Positions 11,049 to 22,205 of a stretch of DNA of 64,000 bases are shown here, piece after piece. The notes beneath the pieces are model-generated. The model ran no database searches, was not told where the DNA came from, and saw only the letters and a program-made list of their open reading frames with translations. Source of the stretch: Eledone cirrhosa (Eukaryota > Mollusca > Cephalopoda > Octopoda > Eledonidae). Numbering within the stretch: position 1 is the first letter of the stretch; each line of letters opens with the position of its first letter. The stretch spans positions 100,118,933 through 100,182,932 of the forward strand of contig OZ024746.1 of the NCBI GenBank assembly GCA_964016885.1. Reading direction: 5' to 3'. The position numbers and the translations under genes are program-made.

Positions 11049-11335
11049 TAAACACACATATCTTTACTTTCTTTATTCAATAGAAAATCTGAATTCTGAC
11101 ACCCCAGCGAACTAACCATATTCACTGAACCAGAACAATTCTCCCATCCCTTTCTCTTGACCATTATCTTTCACTTATCAAAAAATTCTCTAAAAAGGCT
11201 ACAGAATGGATTTCCAAATAAGGGCACAAAAATTGAATGAAAATTTGTTCAGCCATAATTTCATTTATAACCAACCAAAAAAAAGCCTTCGTGAGCCTCC
11301 TTTTTTCAAGTAAAAAGAAATTCAAACACTCATAT
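10728..11335 (+). repeat. Tandem segmental duplication with ~351-bp period
   Basis: 10728-10998 and 11078-11330 are two copies. Shared words are tctgacaccccagcgaac, accatattcactgaac, gaacaattctccca and aaaagccttcgtgagcc. They are separated by a (CA)n run at 10997-11045. The block 11430-11580 shows weaker similarity (ccaatcaaatta, gagccac). No coding sequence. Confidence 0.75.
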
Positions 11336-11730
11336 ATGAAAAAACAACCTGTGAAACCCCCCCCCCCTCTTATTTGAAGAACTATTGTAACGCGAACTGG
11401 CGCGAAATTTATTATAATTATTGACAAACCAATCAAATTACTTCTCGGAAAACCTGGCATTTCGAGCCACTTTTTCCATATAAAACAAGTAACATTCAGA
11501 GACCAACCAGATGTGAGAAAAACCACAGACCCTCCATCTCAACTCACCTTTTGAAAAGCAGAAGAACTGCGAAACCGGTAAAGGAACCAAATAAATATAT
11601 ATATTTTTTTAAAAAATAAGACTCCAGTTGCATTTTCGATTTCATCTCTTTTTCTTTATACTTTCACTCGTGTAGGACACCTCGGTTATTTTTCATTTTG
11701 TAAAAGAAAACCTCACTTTCTAATTATTAT

Positions 11731-11734
<4 letters not shown>

Positions 11735-11798
<64 letters not shown>

Positions 11799-11800
11799 AT
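11735..11800. repeat. (TA)n microsatellite in a small palindrome
   Basis: A TA tract flanked by attattactatat and its complement atatagtaataat. Confidence 0.9.
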
Positions 11801-11882
11801 AATAATAAATTTGAAGACTAAAATCCAAAGAGGGCTCGATAAGGATAAATATATAACAAATATATAAGAACCGTAGAGCAAA

Positions 11883-12262
<380 letters not shown>

Positions 12263-12654
12263 AGTATTAAGGATACTATTTATGGTTATGTATGTAATAA
12301 AACCTTTTATGGTAATATATTTTTTATACAAACCCTAAATAGTGAAAGATAGTCATTAATTACTATCTTATTACCAGTAAGATAAATAGCTCAATGTAAT
12401 AACATCGGTTGTTTTACAGAGCAGTTATATAGAGATTACAATAATCAAAGTTCAGTTTAAATCATTTATTTGCTTACAATTGTTTCCTCCAAACCGAGGT
12501 TTGGATTCTTCGGGGCAACTATTTAGTGATCTATAACATACTTGACCTCCTTTTCAACACAAGAGACATATAAAAACATATGCACATATTGATCCACAGT
12601 GGGATGACATCCATCAAAATGATATAGCATGGCAATTTACATATAAAGGTTAAA
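12263..12654. other. Non-coding stretch
   Basis: AT-rich with no recognised repeat or gene. Confidence 0.5.
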
Positions 12655-12778
12655 GGATAAAAATAAAAATAAAAATAAAAATAAAAATAAAAATAAAAAT
12701 AAAAATAAAAATAAAAATAAAAATAAAAATAAAAATAAAAATAAAAATAAAAATAAAAATAAAAATGAAAATAAAAAT
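12655..12778 (+). repeat. (AAAAAT)n microsatellite
   Basis: About 20 units of a 6-bp repeat. Because 6 is two codons, the minus strand reads as endless Phe-Tyr, Phe-Leu or Ile-Phe frames. These are not genes. Confidence 0.97.
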
Positions 12779-13079
12779 GAAGCATTGGCAGTTTTTGAAG
12801 AAAAAGCAAGAGGAAAGTTTAGAGTAGTCAGTGTATGAAACAATCTCACGTGTAGCATGCACGCGTGTCTTATTTATACAGGATTAGAGTGCGTCAGAAT
12901 GTTATTTGCAAGGTCAGGCAGTTGAAGCAGGCAATCGATATTATTATGTGGGCTGAATTATTAAATCATTATTTCGCATACACCTGTATGATATACAGTC
13001 CCGAATGTAGAGAAACACCAAAATATCAAAAATTTCAAACATATTATAAACCATATTATATCGTAGGCAAAACAGTACC
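12779..13079. other. Non-coding stretch
   Basis: No repeat family or exon recognised. The open frames here are short and featureless. Confidence 0.5.
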
Positions 13080-13168
13080 ACTGTCATTGTTTCTTTCCAG
13101 CGACTATGTTGAAAAATAAACCTCATCTGGTCAATCCATGAGAGTATCTTGGTCAGGCTATGAACCTT
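13080..13168 (+). repeat. Partial copy of the interspersed ~150-bp repeat
   Basis: Half a monomer: cattgtttctttccagcgac, tatgttgaaaaataaacctc, ccatgagagtatcttgg. It matches copies at 5053, 24519 and 45452. Confidence 0.8.
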
Positions 13169-13380
13169 TCTGCTGACCCTCATATATGTGCGTCTACATA
13201 TTTCATAAGGCTGCTACTACTATTAGTTTAGAAATAAAGGTTCTTAGTTCAAATCCAAGCAGGCACTATGTAAATATTAAAAGTTAGATACCTGATTATG
13301 ACTGGAGATCAAAGAGATCAAAATCTCGTGTAGGTAGAAATATGAAAAAAAAGAAAAATATTTTAATATCTCAAAATGGG

Positions 13381-13745
13381 TTTTCTTCTTCTTCTTCTTC
13401 TTCTTCTTCTTCTTCTTCTTCTTCTTCTTCTTCTTCAGAGGGTCGGCGGTAGAGTAGATTCCTCAGACACATCTTCCATAAGGTTCTATCAAAAGCAACA
13501 CCAACTAATCCGGCTGGATCCACAAGCGAGACCAGCCAAGCTCATAAATATTGACCAAATATTTTGCTCGTGCTCTACCCCTGGGTCTCCTGCCAGTTGG
13601 TTTTTGCCCGTAAAATCTGTCCAGCAATTCTTTCCCGAGACATTCTAACGACATGCCCGTAGTACCGGAGTTGTGATCTCTCGATTCGGAGAAGTAGCGG
13701 CTCTACCTGGAGTGACTCCCTGATCTTCGAGCTATGCACCTTAAA
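13381..13745 (-). mobile_element. LINE 3' end with (GAA)n tail
   Basis: Read on the minus strand, this is the C-terminal coding end of a LINE followed by a GAA-repeat tail (the plus-strand TTC run at 13381-13438). It shares words with four other copies here: gatctctc at the far end, cctgggtctcctgccagttg and cagcaattctttcc. The best-preserved copy (51240 to 50967) encodes RPRGRPSTKWLDNIHELG. This copy is disrupted, and a hAT element sits immediately beyond it. Confidence 0.8.
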
Positions 13746-13760
13746 TTTAAAACCTTAAAC

Positions 13761-14097
13761 CAGAGATTCTCAAAGTGGGCGCTACCGCCACCCACCCCCT
13801 CCAGGTGTTGAGAAGATCTAGGGGACAGTGGGACGGGGGCGGTAGAGATGATATAATAGTATATCAAATATTAAATGATACAGATTATATATAAATATAG
13901 TCAAATAAAGAATGTATAATATTTATTTATAAATAGTATATATTATATTATTTATTATATATAAATTAACGATTTTATTTATTATATATTATTTACAATT
14001 TGTGTGTAGGCAGGTCTCTCTGGAAATAATATTGGGGGCGCTGAGGGTGTTATGTAGCCGTGAAGGAGCCGATGGCCCAAAAAGTTTAGAACCTCTG
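13761..14097. mobile_element. Non-autonomous hAT-like element with 8-bp target duplication
   Basis: The left tip is CAGAGATTCTCAAAGTGGGC and the right tip, read inward, is CAGAGGTTCTAAACTTTTTG. The flanks are ccttaaac (13753-13760) and acttaaac (14098-14105), matching at 7 of 8 bases. The interior is AT-rich between GC-rich subterminal ends, with no transposase. An 8-bp duplication and CAG-G tips fit the hAT superfamily. A second copy, split by other elements, lies at 57185-58300 in the opposite orientation. Confidence 0.85.
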
Positions 14098-14105
14098 ACT
14101 TAAAC

Positions 14106-14606
14106 CACTGCAAGAAATCAATGTCACATTTTCAAGACCGTACATTGGTCGTAAAAGTGCAGCATGAAACTAAAAATCTTGAGGAATTGAGTCTGTTTTT
14201 GTTACATTCTGAGTACATTTTGTTGCTGATTTAAAGGAAGAAATGCGGCACCCTTAACTTTCTTGTAGACTCTCTGTTTCTAATATTGTTAAGGTTGAGT
14301 AGGTAAGATCTCGAAAATCTCGGAGTGGACATCTAATTCTGGTTCAAATGCTTGCAACACAGGGGATTCCTATAAAGTCATTCAAGGGCTATGTGTTCGT
14401 GTTAAACCAGGTGACGGGCTAAGTTCACCTCACAGACACAGACGCGATTTAAATCTACCCAATCTACAAGGTTTATGTCAACCCGAGGCTATGGTCGAAT
14501 ATACTTACCGGAAAGTGCTTGGAATCAAGTGACAGCAAAATTAATTCTCAACCACGTGATTATGTCTGTGTCCAAGATTTAGGATAAGTACGGACATCAT
14601 ACAACC
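14106..14606. other. Non-coding stretch
   Basis: No exon or repeat family recognised. Confidence 0.45.
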
Positions 14607-14782
14607 TTCTTCTTCTTCTTCTTCTTCTTCTTCTTCTTCTTCTTCTTCTTCTTCTTCTTCTTCTTCTTCTTCTTCTTCTTCCTGAGAGGGTGGGAGGTGG
14701 TGTAGATTTCTCAGATACGTCTTCCATAATGTCCTGTCAGAAGCAACAACATCCAACGGACCCGGCTGGGTCCCCAACCCTT
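14607..14782 (-). mobile_element. LINE 3' end with (GAA)n tail, short copy
   Basis: A TTC run (14607-14682) is followed by tcctgagagggtgggaggtg and words matching the 13.4-kb copy (cttccataatgtcctgtcag, cggacccggctgggtcccca). It is truncated after about 100 bp of coding end. The polyglutamate frame on the minus strand is just the GAA tail. Confidence 0.8.
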
Positions 14783-15350
14783 TCAGAATTACGGTTACTG
14801 TAACGTAAGAAACAGGCAATTACTCCAGCTGTTTCAATCGACTTTATTCCCCCCTCGGTAACTTAACTTTGTATGGTTGTGAGTAATCATTAAAACATGA
14901 ATCAGAGATTCATGTTTTTTTTATAATCAAAATCGAAAGCTCACTTGTAGTTCGTGATGCAAGTAACAAATAAAAAAACATCCAACCTCTTCGGAATCGA
15001 CAAATAATTATTTAGAGTCATAAGCTGTAATTATCCAATCAAATCGCCTTTCCAGCATTAAACAACAACTGTTAGTCTCCAACGCATTCAAAATAGTATG
15101 CAACATTCGATCAGTTGAATCACTCATACAGAACAGAGATCAGAAGCTACTTCGATTTTTCAAGAACTGCGTAGGACTTCGTGTAAATATGTGAAGTTAA
15201 ATATAATATGCAATTATCTCGGTTAAGACTATCTTTATAGGGTTGTAATTGAGTATATTCTCTTGGTAGAATTTACGTCATTAGATCTGTTTCGGTGCGT
15301 TAAATCAGTTGATTCCTCTTATTTACAATCCTTTTATGTTACGGAAGGAG
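14783..15350. other. Non-coding stretch
   Basis: No exon, tRNA or known repeat recognised. A small palindrome (aaacatgaatcagagattcatgttt) sits at 14892-14916. Confidence 0.5.
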
Positions 15351-15564
15351 AGGGCGAGGAAATGGCAGTATCATTAAAGCGTCGGACAATATGCTTTGCA
15401 GAATAGAATTACGGCCCTTTACGTTCTGAGTTCAAATCCCGCTGTTTAGCTTTGCATTTCACCCTTACAGGGTTGTTGAAATAAAGTACCAGTAATTCAC
15501 TGGGGTTGATTTAATCGGCTTTCCCCTCCCCTAAAATTGTTGGCCTTGTTCCTAAATTAGGAAC
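15351..15564 (+). mobile_element. tRNA-derived SINE, type 1
   Basis: Head ggcgaggaaatggcagtatc, B-box-like GAGTTCAAATCCCGC, core ataaagtaccagtaattcac, end gttggccttgttcctaaatt. Confidence 0.88.
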
Positions 15565-15582
15565 ACTATTGTAGTAAAATTT

Positions 15583-15776
15583 GGGAGGTGTATTGGCAGT
15601 ATCGGTCGAGCATCAGACACCGTGCTTCGTGGCAGAGTTACGGCCCTTTACGTTCTGCGTTCAAATCCTGCCGAGGTTAGTTTTGCCTTCCATCCTTACA
15701 GGATCAATAAAATAAAGCACCAGTAATACACTGGGGTAATTTCTGGCCTTGTGCCAAAAGTAGAAACAACTATTGC
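15583..15776 (+). mobile_element. tRNA-derived SINE, type 1, second copy in tandem orientation
   Basis: Head gggaggtgtattggcagtat, B-box-like GCGTTCAAATCCTGCC, core catccttacaggatcaataa. It has a deletion near the 3' end and closes with tctggccttgtgcc. Confidence 0.88.
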
Positions 15777-15920
15777 AGCAATAGATCAAATGACTGAGCT
15801 TTCGGTGATATGACAAAATCGTTTCAAGGCCATCGGCTAAAATATATAAGTAGCTGTGATATCTAACTTATTTGATCAGCCCCAAGTATAAGGAAAGATA
15901 AAGTCGACATATCCTTCATG

Positions 15921-16120
15921 AGATGAGCCGAGTTGGATTTGAACTGGGACGAAACTAAATAGATGAGCCGAGTTGGATTTGAACTGGGACGAAACTAAAT
16001 AAATGAGCCGAGTTGGATTTGAACTGGGACGAAACTAAATAAATGAGCCGAGTTGGATTTGAACTAGGACGAAACTAAATAGATAACTCTGGTTGGATTT
16101 GAGCTCGGACGAAACTAAAT
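15921..16120 (-). repeat. 40-bp tandem repeat (5 units) built on a SINE B-box segment
   Basis: Five exact-length 40-bp units, each agatgagccgagttggattt then gaactgggacgaaactaaat. The last unit is diverged. In reverse complement each unit contains AGTTCAAATCC, the B-box-like word found in every SINE here, followed by aactcgg as in SINE ccaccgagg. The sequence just before the array (aagtcgacatatccttcatg) also recalls the SINE core. This looks like amplification of part of a reverse-oriented SINE. Confidence 0.8.
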
Positions 16121-16342
16121 ATGTTTTCATGTTATTCACATGTCGTAACTGTTCTGCTACTGTTCAGATTTATATATTTCTTTATATACTCTCGGGTCTC
16201 AAATAGTCACCCCTGGTGGTCGTGGATATACCATATCATAAAGAAAACCAAGTGCTCATCTCTGGAATGCCTTTGTCTAATTTCATATTATTCCACATGT
16301 AAAATGTTAAGATGTGAACGATATGTTTGATATATATATATA

Positions 16343-16420
16343 CACGGTGGCCCCAAAAATATATACACATGTTTACTAGAATGCTGTTGAAGTGTGTATA
16401 CATTTTTGGGGGACACCATG
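16343..16420. mobile_element. Mariner-type short element, family A, copy 1
   Basis: Tips CACGGTGGCCCC and GGGGGACACCATG are flanked by TA on both sides. The interior word tagaatgctgttgaagtgtg is shared with the copy at 21893-21993. Confidence 0.8.
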
Positions 16421-17052
16421 TATATATTTAATATTCCATATTTTCGGTTTATTAGAAATGTAGTCAGCGTTGTCTGGGAAATAATGTACAGAGTTGCGGG
16501 CCCTTTTGTTGAATGAGAATCTTGGAAATTCTACTTGATGGGTGGGTGGGGAGGGGTTACGTCTGTTCTAAGCTGAAGGCTCACCAGGCCGGTGCTTATC
16601 TCAGGTTTCCTTGGTTAAGTGACTGAGAGTACAAGTCTCTCCCTGGATAGAACGACAGTCTATCACAGGATTAACTCCCCAGCTACTGCTAGTACTCACT
16701 CTCAGCTGAGTATACCGGAGGAATGGGAAATAAAGTGTTTTGCCCAAGAACACAACGCTGGAACACTTCAAATAGAATGCGAATGGCAATATTTGAAAGC
16801 AACAGTAAATGGTCGCAAGAGAAGTAATATTAACAATGAGGGTGAATGGGGACGGTTTCAGTGCCATTAAGAAGAATGTGGGTACGGTTGGAGCCACGTT
16901 AAAAAAAGGGTGCATGTGTACGGTTAGAGTTCTGTTGAAACACAGGTTATATGGTCACAGCTGAAGAACTGTTAAGAACGAGAATGGATGTTCGCGGCTG
17001 GAGAGCAAGTTATGGATAGACAAAGAGCTGGACACAAAATGTCAATAAAATT
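16421..17052. other. Mostly unclassified repeat-like DNA
   Basis: 16560-16780 contains ccaagaacacaacgctgg, like type-3 SINEs (tcaagaacacaacgcatc at 37510), so an old SINE fragment is possible. 16860-16960 shows a diffuse tandem echo (gggtacggttggagccacgt compared with tgtacggttagagttctgtt). No gene supported. Confidence 0.4.
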
Positions 17053-17074
17053 GTGTGTGGGGGGGGTGTTTCTG

Positions 17075-17330
17075 TGTGTGTGTGGAGACTTCTGGTATCC
17101 TTGGCCCTAGGACCACCTCCCTACTCACCACCATCGACACAGAGTTGGCTACCCGCAGGTGTGAACCTCGCAGGTTGGAATGGCTCTTCCAGCGCGTCTA
17201 CCACACCATCTTCCAGAGAAACGCGTTCCCTATTCTGTCCACCGGAGGTGGAAGAGGCGAGAGTGAGAGAGCCGGAGGCAGTGACGTGGGAGTTTCATTC
17301 CCTTCTGTTCGGACCTGGTTTATGTGTATA
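17075..17330 (+). pseudogene. Transposon-derived coding remnant (VETSG family)
   Basis: The plus-strand frame reads VETSGILGPRTTSLLTTIDT, then a segment with RRCEPRRLEWLFQRVY and FQRNAFPILST. This is the best-preserved copy in the window. It is cut at both ends and lacks any start. It is shared with loci at 9240, 22206, 31080 and 42370. Confidence 0.6.
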
Positions 17331-17627
17331 TATTTACCACGTCACACATACATTCGTCAGGAAATCAAATTATTTTCCGATAATATTTGTAAATATTGTG
17401 TACAGACAGAAGCAAATTATTAACCAATAACCAGAAAACAGTGAAATCTCTTCCATATTCATAAACTTAATTGTGTCGCAGATATCCTTCCATACTTACA
17501 ATTCATAGTATTTAAATCTCTTAAGTTTTCACCTGTCTCTATAGTGCCAACTTTTTTTCAACTCACGTACTTCTTTTATCAATCTGTTTTGTTGAATAGA
17601 CACAAACGCCAACACAAGCACACACAA

Positions 17628-17635
<8 letters not shown>

Positions 17636-17696
<61 letters not shown>
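17636..17696 (+). repeat. (CA)n microsatellite
   Basis: Pure CA run of about 60 bp followed by gcgcgcac. Confidence 0.95.
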
Positions 17697-17698
<2 letters not shown>

Positions 17699-18006
17699 CG
17701 CGCGCACGCACGCACTATCTGTTAATACTAGCAGATTGAATCGGTCGTTGTGCTGTCTCCTGTGTGACGTTTTGTGTATGTGTGTATCTGCACATACTTA
17801 CATACATACATACATACATGTATGTATGTATGTGTGTATGTATGTATATGTTCTGGTTTTATAATTTCACAAATTTTTTTTCCCAATAGAGAGAGAATCG
17901 ATTTCTAACATAGACACAAGACTCTCTCATTGGAATTTACACATGTTTTGAGTTGTATGTATGCATGTGTATATGCTTTGTATCTGTACATGTGTATATG
18001 CAGTTA

Positions 18007-19344
18007 TTAGATGCAACATTTTTGGAATGTTTTACATATTTTTACTGTTCCATTAATGGATTGTACTTGTAATTTCCTAACTAGTTGTGTTCCTTCTGTT
18101 CCTGTGAAGCCCAGCTTCTCAAGATTTGTATTGGGGCAGTTACTAACATACCCCAGTGCCCGAATAATCACATGCATAAATCTGAAGGTGTAATCAGGGT
18201 GGAATATCTGCAGATTTCTCATCAGTTCTGCATAAATATTCTCCTTTTCGCTAATCTTTGATATTATATTGGCATCTGCTGGGCAGCTAATTTCCACTAT
18301 TGTGCATGCTTTCTTCTCCCTGTCCCATATCATAATATCTGGTCTGTTATGCCTGCATTTTATTGGGGTTTTTACTGGAACATTCCACCAGTACTCTTTC
18401 ATATTATGTACATGGATATCTTCCACATTGCTGTAGATTTGAATGTTTTTATTATCGGGGCTATCTTTTTTACGAACTGCATTGTACAGTGTTTTGGCCA
18501 CTACATCATGCCTCATAGGTAGATAGTACCGCGATGACATCTTTGGGCAGCTGCTGATGACATGGGTGATATCCTCGATGTTAGTTCTGCAGAGTCTGCA
18601 CTTGTTATCACATCTAGGTGTTTTTACTGCATTCCTCTCTCTTTTGTGAATCAGGTATTTCGTGTTAATATCCTGTTCTTGGATTGCAAAAGCGTATCCT
18701 TCAAAATGGGAGCCAATATAGCGGTTGTTGGTCCAAGATAGACTACTTTCCTTATCTATATTACTCTCACTCTGGAGCTTCCTGGTAACATATCCATGCA
18801 TGATTTTTTGCTGATAAGCATGCATTTTCTCATCCATGTATTGACTGCGATACTGCTGAGTGACTTCCCTGGATATGAATTTTTGATTATCACACAGGGA
18901 ATATCTCTCAAGGAGTTCCTTCCCAACTCTCATGATCTTATCTGTTTCATGCAGATAGACTTTCTCGAGAAACGGGCTCCTACGCTTCGAGGTTCGTAGA
19001 TGTTGTCGGAGAGATATGATGCGACATTCAAATGTTGTCTGGACTGATGTTAGGCCTCTGCCTCCTTGCTTACGTTTCAAGTAAAGGCGGTCTATGTCAC
19101 TGTTGATGTGGAAGTTTCCGGTGTTGTTTAGTATTTTTCGAGTCCTAACATCAATTGCTCGGATTTCGTCTATCGTCCAATTGAGTATTCCAAACGTTGG
19201 TGTTAGGACAGGCACAGCAAACACATTGTGAGCCACTGTTTTATTATGCACAGAGACTTCTAATGACCAGATCTTTCTTAATCGGGTGTAATATTTCCTG
19301 GCAACACGTTCCTTAATACAAATACCATTATGAGATGTTCTCAT
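18007..19344 (-). pseudogene. RLE LINE polyprotein C-terminal part (445 residues)
   Basis: This is the longest open frame in the window. Residues 1-120 are the end of the RT/thumb region, with the words FAVPVLTPTFGILNWT and GGRGL. A zinc knuckle of CX2CX8HX4C form lies at C249, C252, H261, C266. The endonuclease follows, with P335-D336 and then E351 after 14 residues (RPDIMIWD ... IVEIS), the PD-(D/E)XK layout expected of RLE-type retrotransposons. The frame ends at a stop shared with the copy at 2 kb. The upstream RT is frameshifted away from it, so no complete protein can be made. The intact 1.3 kb suggests fairly recent loss or chance survival. Confidence 0.85.
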
Positions 19345-20164
19345 CTATCCCCAGGTATATGTAGCAGTCCTCATCAGATATCAGTGAAACATTTAGGCCA
19401 TTGATGAAAATGTTGCTAGATTGGGTTATAGTTTTATTTCTTTCCTCTGTATTTCTTTCCTCCTGTGAGCCAATGATGTATCCTTCACATTTCTTGAGCA
19501 GAAAGGACAAGAGGTTTAATGACAGGAGAAATAGTACCACAGAGAGACTTTCTCTTTGAAATATACCTCTGTGATATTCTATTTTATCAGTGAAAATAGA
19601 GTCCTCCTTCTCTGTTTTTAACTTTAGGATAGTAGCCCAAGAAGACAACTTCTCTTTGGCTCTGATAATAATGTCTGGGATTTAGCAAGTCGGGGGGCCT
19701 CTATCATCCAAGAGTGAGGAACCGAATCGAAAGCTTTCCTGTAGTCCAGCCAGAGTTTAGCCATATTCTTCCTAATTGTCGCACCTCCGACATCGCAGTT
19801 TTGTTGATTAGGAATTGTTCAGGCCATCCCCAAACCCCTTTTTTCCAGCTCCTTGTTCATCTGTGATGATGTTATTATTTTCACAATGATCTTGGAGGAA
19901 TAGGTTCAGGCAGGCTGTATACATATTATACATCAGGTTCTGGTATGCAATGGGTCGGTATTTTTTTGCCAGGTGGGTGTCTTTATTCTTGGGAACCAGT
20001 AATGTTTGTGCTAATGTCAACCATTCTGGTATAAGTGTATCTCCCTTAAGAACTTGTTGGTAGAGGTCGGTAAGATACCTCCGATAGAATATCAGTTTTT
20101 TGTACCAGTAGCCGACAATCATGTTTCTTCCTGGTGTTTTCTTATCTTGGAGTTTTCCTATCAC
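19328..20164 (-). pseudogene. RLE LINE reverse transcriptase, frameshifted
   Basis: Three minus-strand pieces in different frames make one RT. 20164-19808 has IPEWLTLAQTLLVPKNKDTH, then KKYRPIAYQNLMYN and EQGAGKKG. About 19775-19690 has the metal-binding motif A region LDYRKAFDSVPHSW. 19648-19328 has IFQRESLSVVLFLLSLNLLS and YIYLGI. The YxDD box expected between the last two words is missing, pointing to an internal deletion as well as at least two frameshifts. Confidence 0.85.
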
Positions 20165-20180
20165 ATTCTCAAGAGTACCC

Positions 20181-21540
20181 TCACTTATTTCGTATGTTTT
20201 TTGTTGTAGTGTAGGAGCAATAGTTCTTTTGGATTTCTTTTAGCCACACTGCATCTTGGTTGAAATTCTTCTTTTCACCCCATATTTTTCTCCAAAAGGA
20301 ATCTATGTCTTTCTGGGATAATCTGAGATAATCTGAGATTATTTTGCCCTTCATATCTCTATAGACTGATGTTTGGTTTCGTCTGAATCTTTTATTAAAC
20401 ACTTTTCTTTCATCTACCTTCTTCAGGTATCAGCGTTTTTCGCTAACAGCTCTCAATTCCAGTTTGAGGGTGATCAGCTTATATTGGAGAGTTCTGGTTC
20501 TACTGTTACCAAACATCGTCTCTATTTTATTTTTCTCTCTTTGTTAGTGAGGAGTGAAGTTTTTTTTGTGTTTGTTTGCATGTAAGGAACATTGTCACAT
20601 ATCCTATGGTATTTCGTAGGTCAGCAATCTTTTTTTCTATTTTAGTTATATATGATGGTATTTTTGGTGGTGTTTTGTTCTTGTTAATATCTCTGCTATC
20701 ACCAAGATAATGCTTCACTGTCATTGCTAAGGCATATAAACAGGCGTTGATTTGCCAAAATGTTGGGGTTTTTATCCGTCGTAAATATTCATTCCCTATT
20801 TCGTCCATAACACGTAATATTTCATTATTTGGTTTTTTATTAATATTGTTGTTTTAATACGTCCATCAAGAGAAATGTTTATACATCAATTAATTTCTCT
20901 CTGGAAGATTTCGTTGGGGGTAATTTTCAATTGTTTATACTTTTGATTATTATCATTATCGATAGTATTTTCCACAACAGTCGAGGCAGACTCGGATGGT
21001 ACACGTGGTGTCAAATTTCTTCGATTATTATTATTATTTCTTCGATTATTATTATTATCGATATTGTTTTCCCCAGCATTCGAGGTAGACTTAGATGGTA
21101 CACGTGATGTCAAATTTCTAACAGGCATAGTTGTTTCAAGGCACTGTTCGACTTGGCTGCTAGGAAGTCTAGTAGCATGGCGACCTGTAGCACGTGTTGT
21201 TCATCCCATGTTTGTTGTGGGGAACTTACAATTAATAATATTTATCTTATTTTTACCTTCAACAAACGTCGCTTGCTGGCGTAATTTGTTTCGCTGTGAA
21301 ATAATTTAGCTCTGGGTGTATTTTGTCCCAGTGTATCTTCATTCTGTTCATATAGCCAATGGAGGAATTGTTTTTTTGCCATTTAATAACAATTAAATAA
21401 ATCATCATTAAGTTCGCAACTCCAAGAGAAATGCGATTTATAATTTCGGTTTCTTCTGTAGCTACAACTGAATAAAATTTGTTTACTTTTCTCGTTTTTC
21501 TTCGGTACTCCACTGATGTTGTTGTTGATGTTTGTAGCAA
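20181..21540 (-). pseudogene. RLE LINE N-terminal remnants
   Basis: Separate minus-strand pieces: 20402-20181 (NQTSVYRDMKGKI, FWRKIWGEKKNFNQDAVWL), 20808-20527 (TPTFWQINACLYALAMTVKH), 21128-20886 (Asn-rich, with two echoes of a VPSKSTSNAGEN-like segment) and 21540-21259 (IGYMNRMKIHWDKIHPELN). The order is right for the N-terminal half of the same element. The 40-residue internal echo in the Asn-rich piece reflects a DNA duplication (21060-21115 and 20960-21020). Confidence 0.65.
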
Positions 21541-21703
21541 ATCCTTGTAAAAGGAATTATGTATTTAGTCCGATATCTCTACGAATTCGAATACAGTAGA
21601 TATAGTTAGAAGTTATTCAACATGACTGGTAGTTGTGGCATTACTGTCAGAGATAGTATTCATCTTAAATTTAATGAATAGTCTGCCACACCAAAATGTG
21701 TAT

Positions 21704-21760
21704 GTGTGTATGTATGTATGTAAGTATGTATGTAAGTATGTATGTATGTATGTATATATT
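21704..21760 (+). repeat. (GTAT)n microsatellite
   Basis: Tetranucleotide run with gtaagtat interruptions. Confidence 0.9.
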
Positions 21761-21762
21761 TC

Positions 21763-21812
21763 GGCGAATTGTCAGAGTCGTTAGAACGTCGGATAGAATG
21801 CTTTATGGTATT
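21763..21812 (+). mobile_element. SINE type 2 head fragment
   Basis: Contains ggcgaattgtcagagtcgtt and ggatagaatgctttatggta. It is broken just after the head by gtgcccaaaaggttgggaac, which looks like the tip of a hAT-type element. Confidence 0.75.
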
Positions 21813-21892
21813 CGTTCCCGCATGGTGCCCAAAAGGTTGGGAACTACTGCTATATAATCAATTATTCGGGTCGACTTACTCCTCATAATATA

Positions 21893-21993
21893 CAGGGTGT
21901 CCCCAAAAAATCTATACATACTTAGATTACCTGTACAGGCAATATTTATTAGAATACTGTTGAAGTGTGTATACATCTTTGGGGGACACCCTG
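21893..21993. mobile_element. Mariner-type short element, family A, copy 2
   Basis: Perfect tips CAGGGTGTCCCCAAA / TTTGGGGGACACCCTG flanked by TA. The interior is shared with 16343-16420 (attctagtaaa-like word, ctgttgaagtgtgtatacat). Confidence 0.85.
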
Positions 21994-22205
21994 TATATAT
22001 AGGCATAATCACATCTTCAGGAAGGTGACACTCATTCATTTTCGGTGAACAAAGCCTTAATCAGGTGTTGATATCATCAGATGGTGTCCAACGTTGATCA
22101 GGTGTTAGGTCAGCACTGGTCAGATTACTGGACATCTTGGCTTCCAGCTTATCTTCTCTTTCCTGCTCCAAAGCCCACAAGAGGTGTGTGTCGTTGAACC
22201 TGTAA

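Larger units (their letters stand above)
17940..21540 (-). mobile_element. Degenerate non-LTR retrotransposon with restriction-like endonuclease (RLE class)
   Basis: Minus-strand element read 21540 to 17940. In order it carries N-terminal remnants (21540-20527), linker and RT-proximal remnants (20402-20181, with FWRKIWGEKKNFN), reverse transcriptase (20164-19328) and a long C-terminal frame with CCHC knuckle and RLE (19344-18007), then a 3' UTR. Reading frames are broken by several shifts and stops, so the element is inactive. The domain order (one ORF, RT then CCHC then PD-(D/E)XK) matches RLE-type LINEs such as R2, R4/Dong and NeSL. The AAGKKG-like and NYRPI-like words favour an R4/Dong relative, but that is from memory. 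The 3' end is duplicated at 2001-2104. Confidence 0.85.

Noticed and set aside
12531..12862. Phe/Tyr and Phe/Leu repeat proteins
   Set aside because: Translation of an (AAAAAT)n hexanucleotide in several frames.
14541..14819. Polyglutamate protein
   Set aside because: It is the (GAA)n tail of a LINE 3' end read through.
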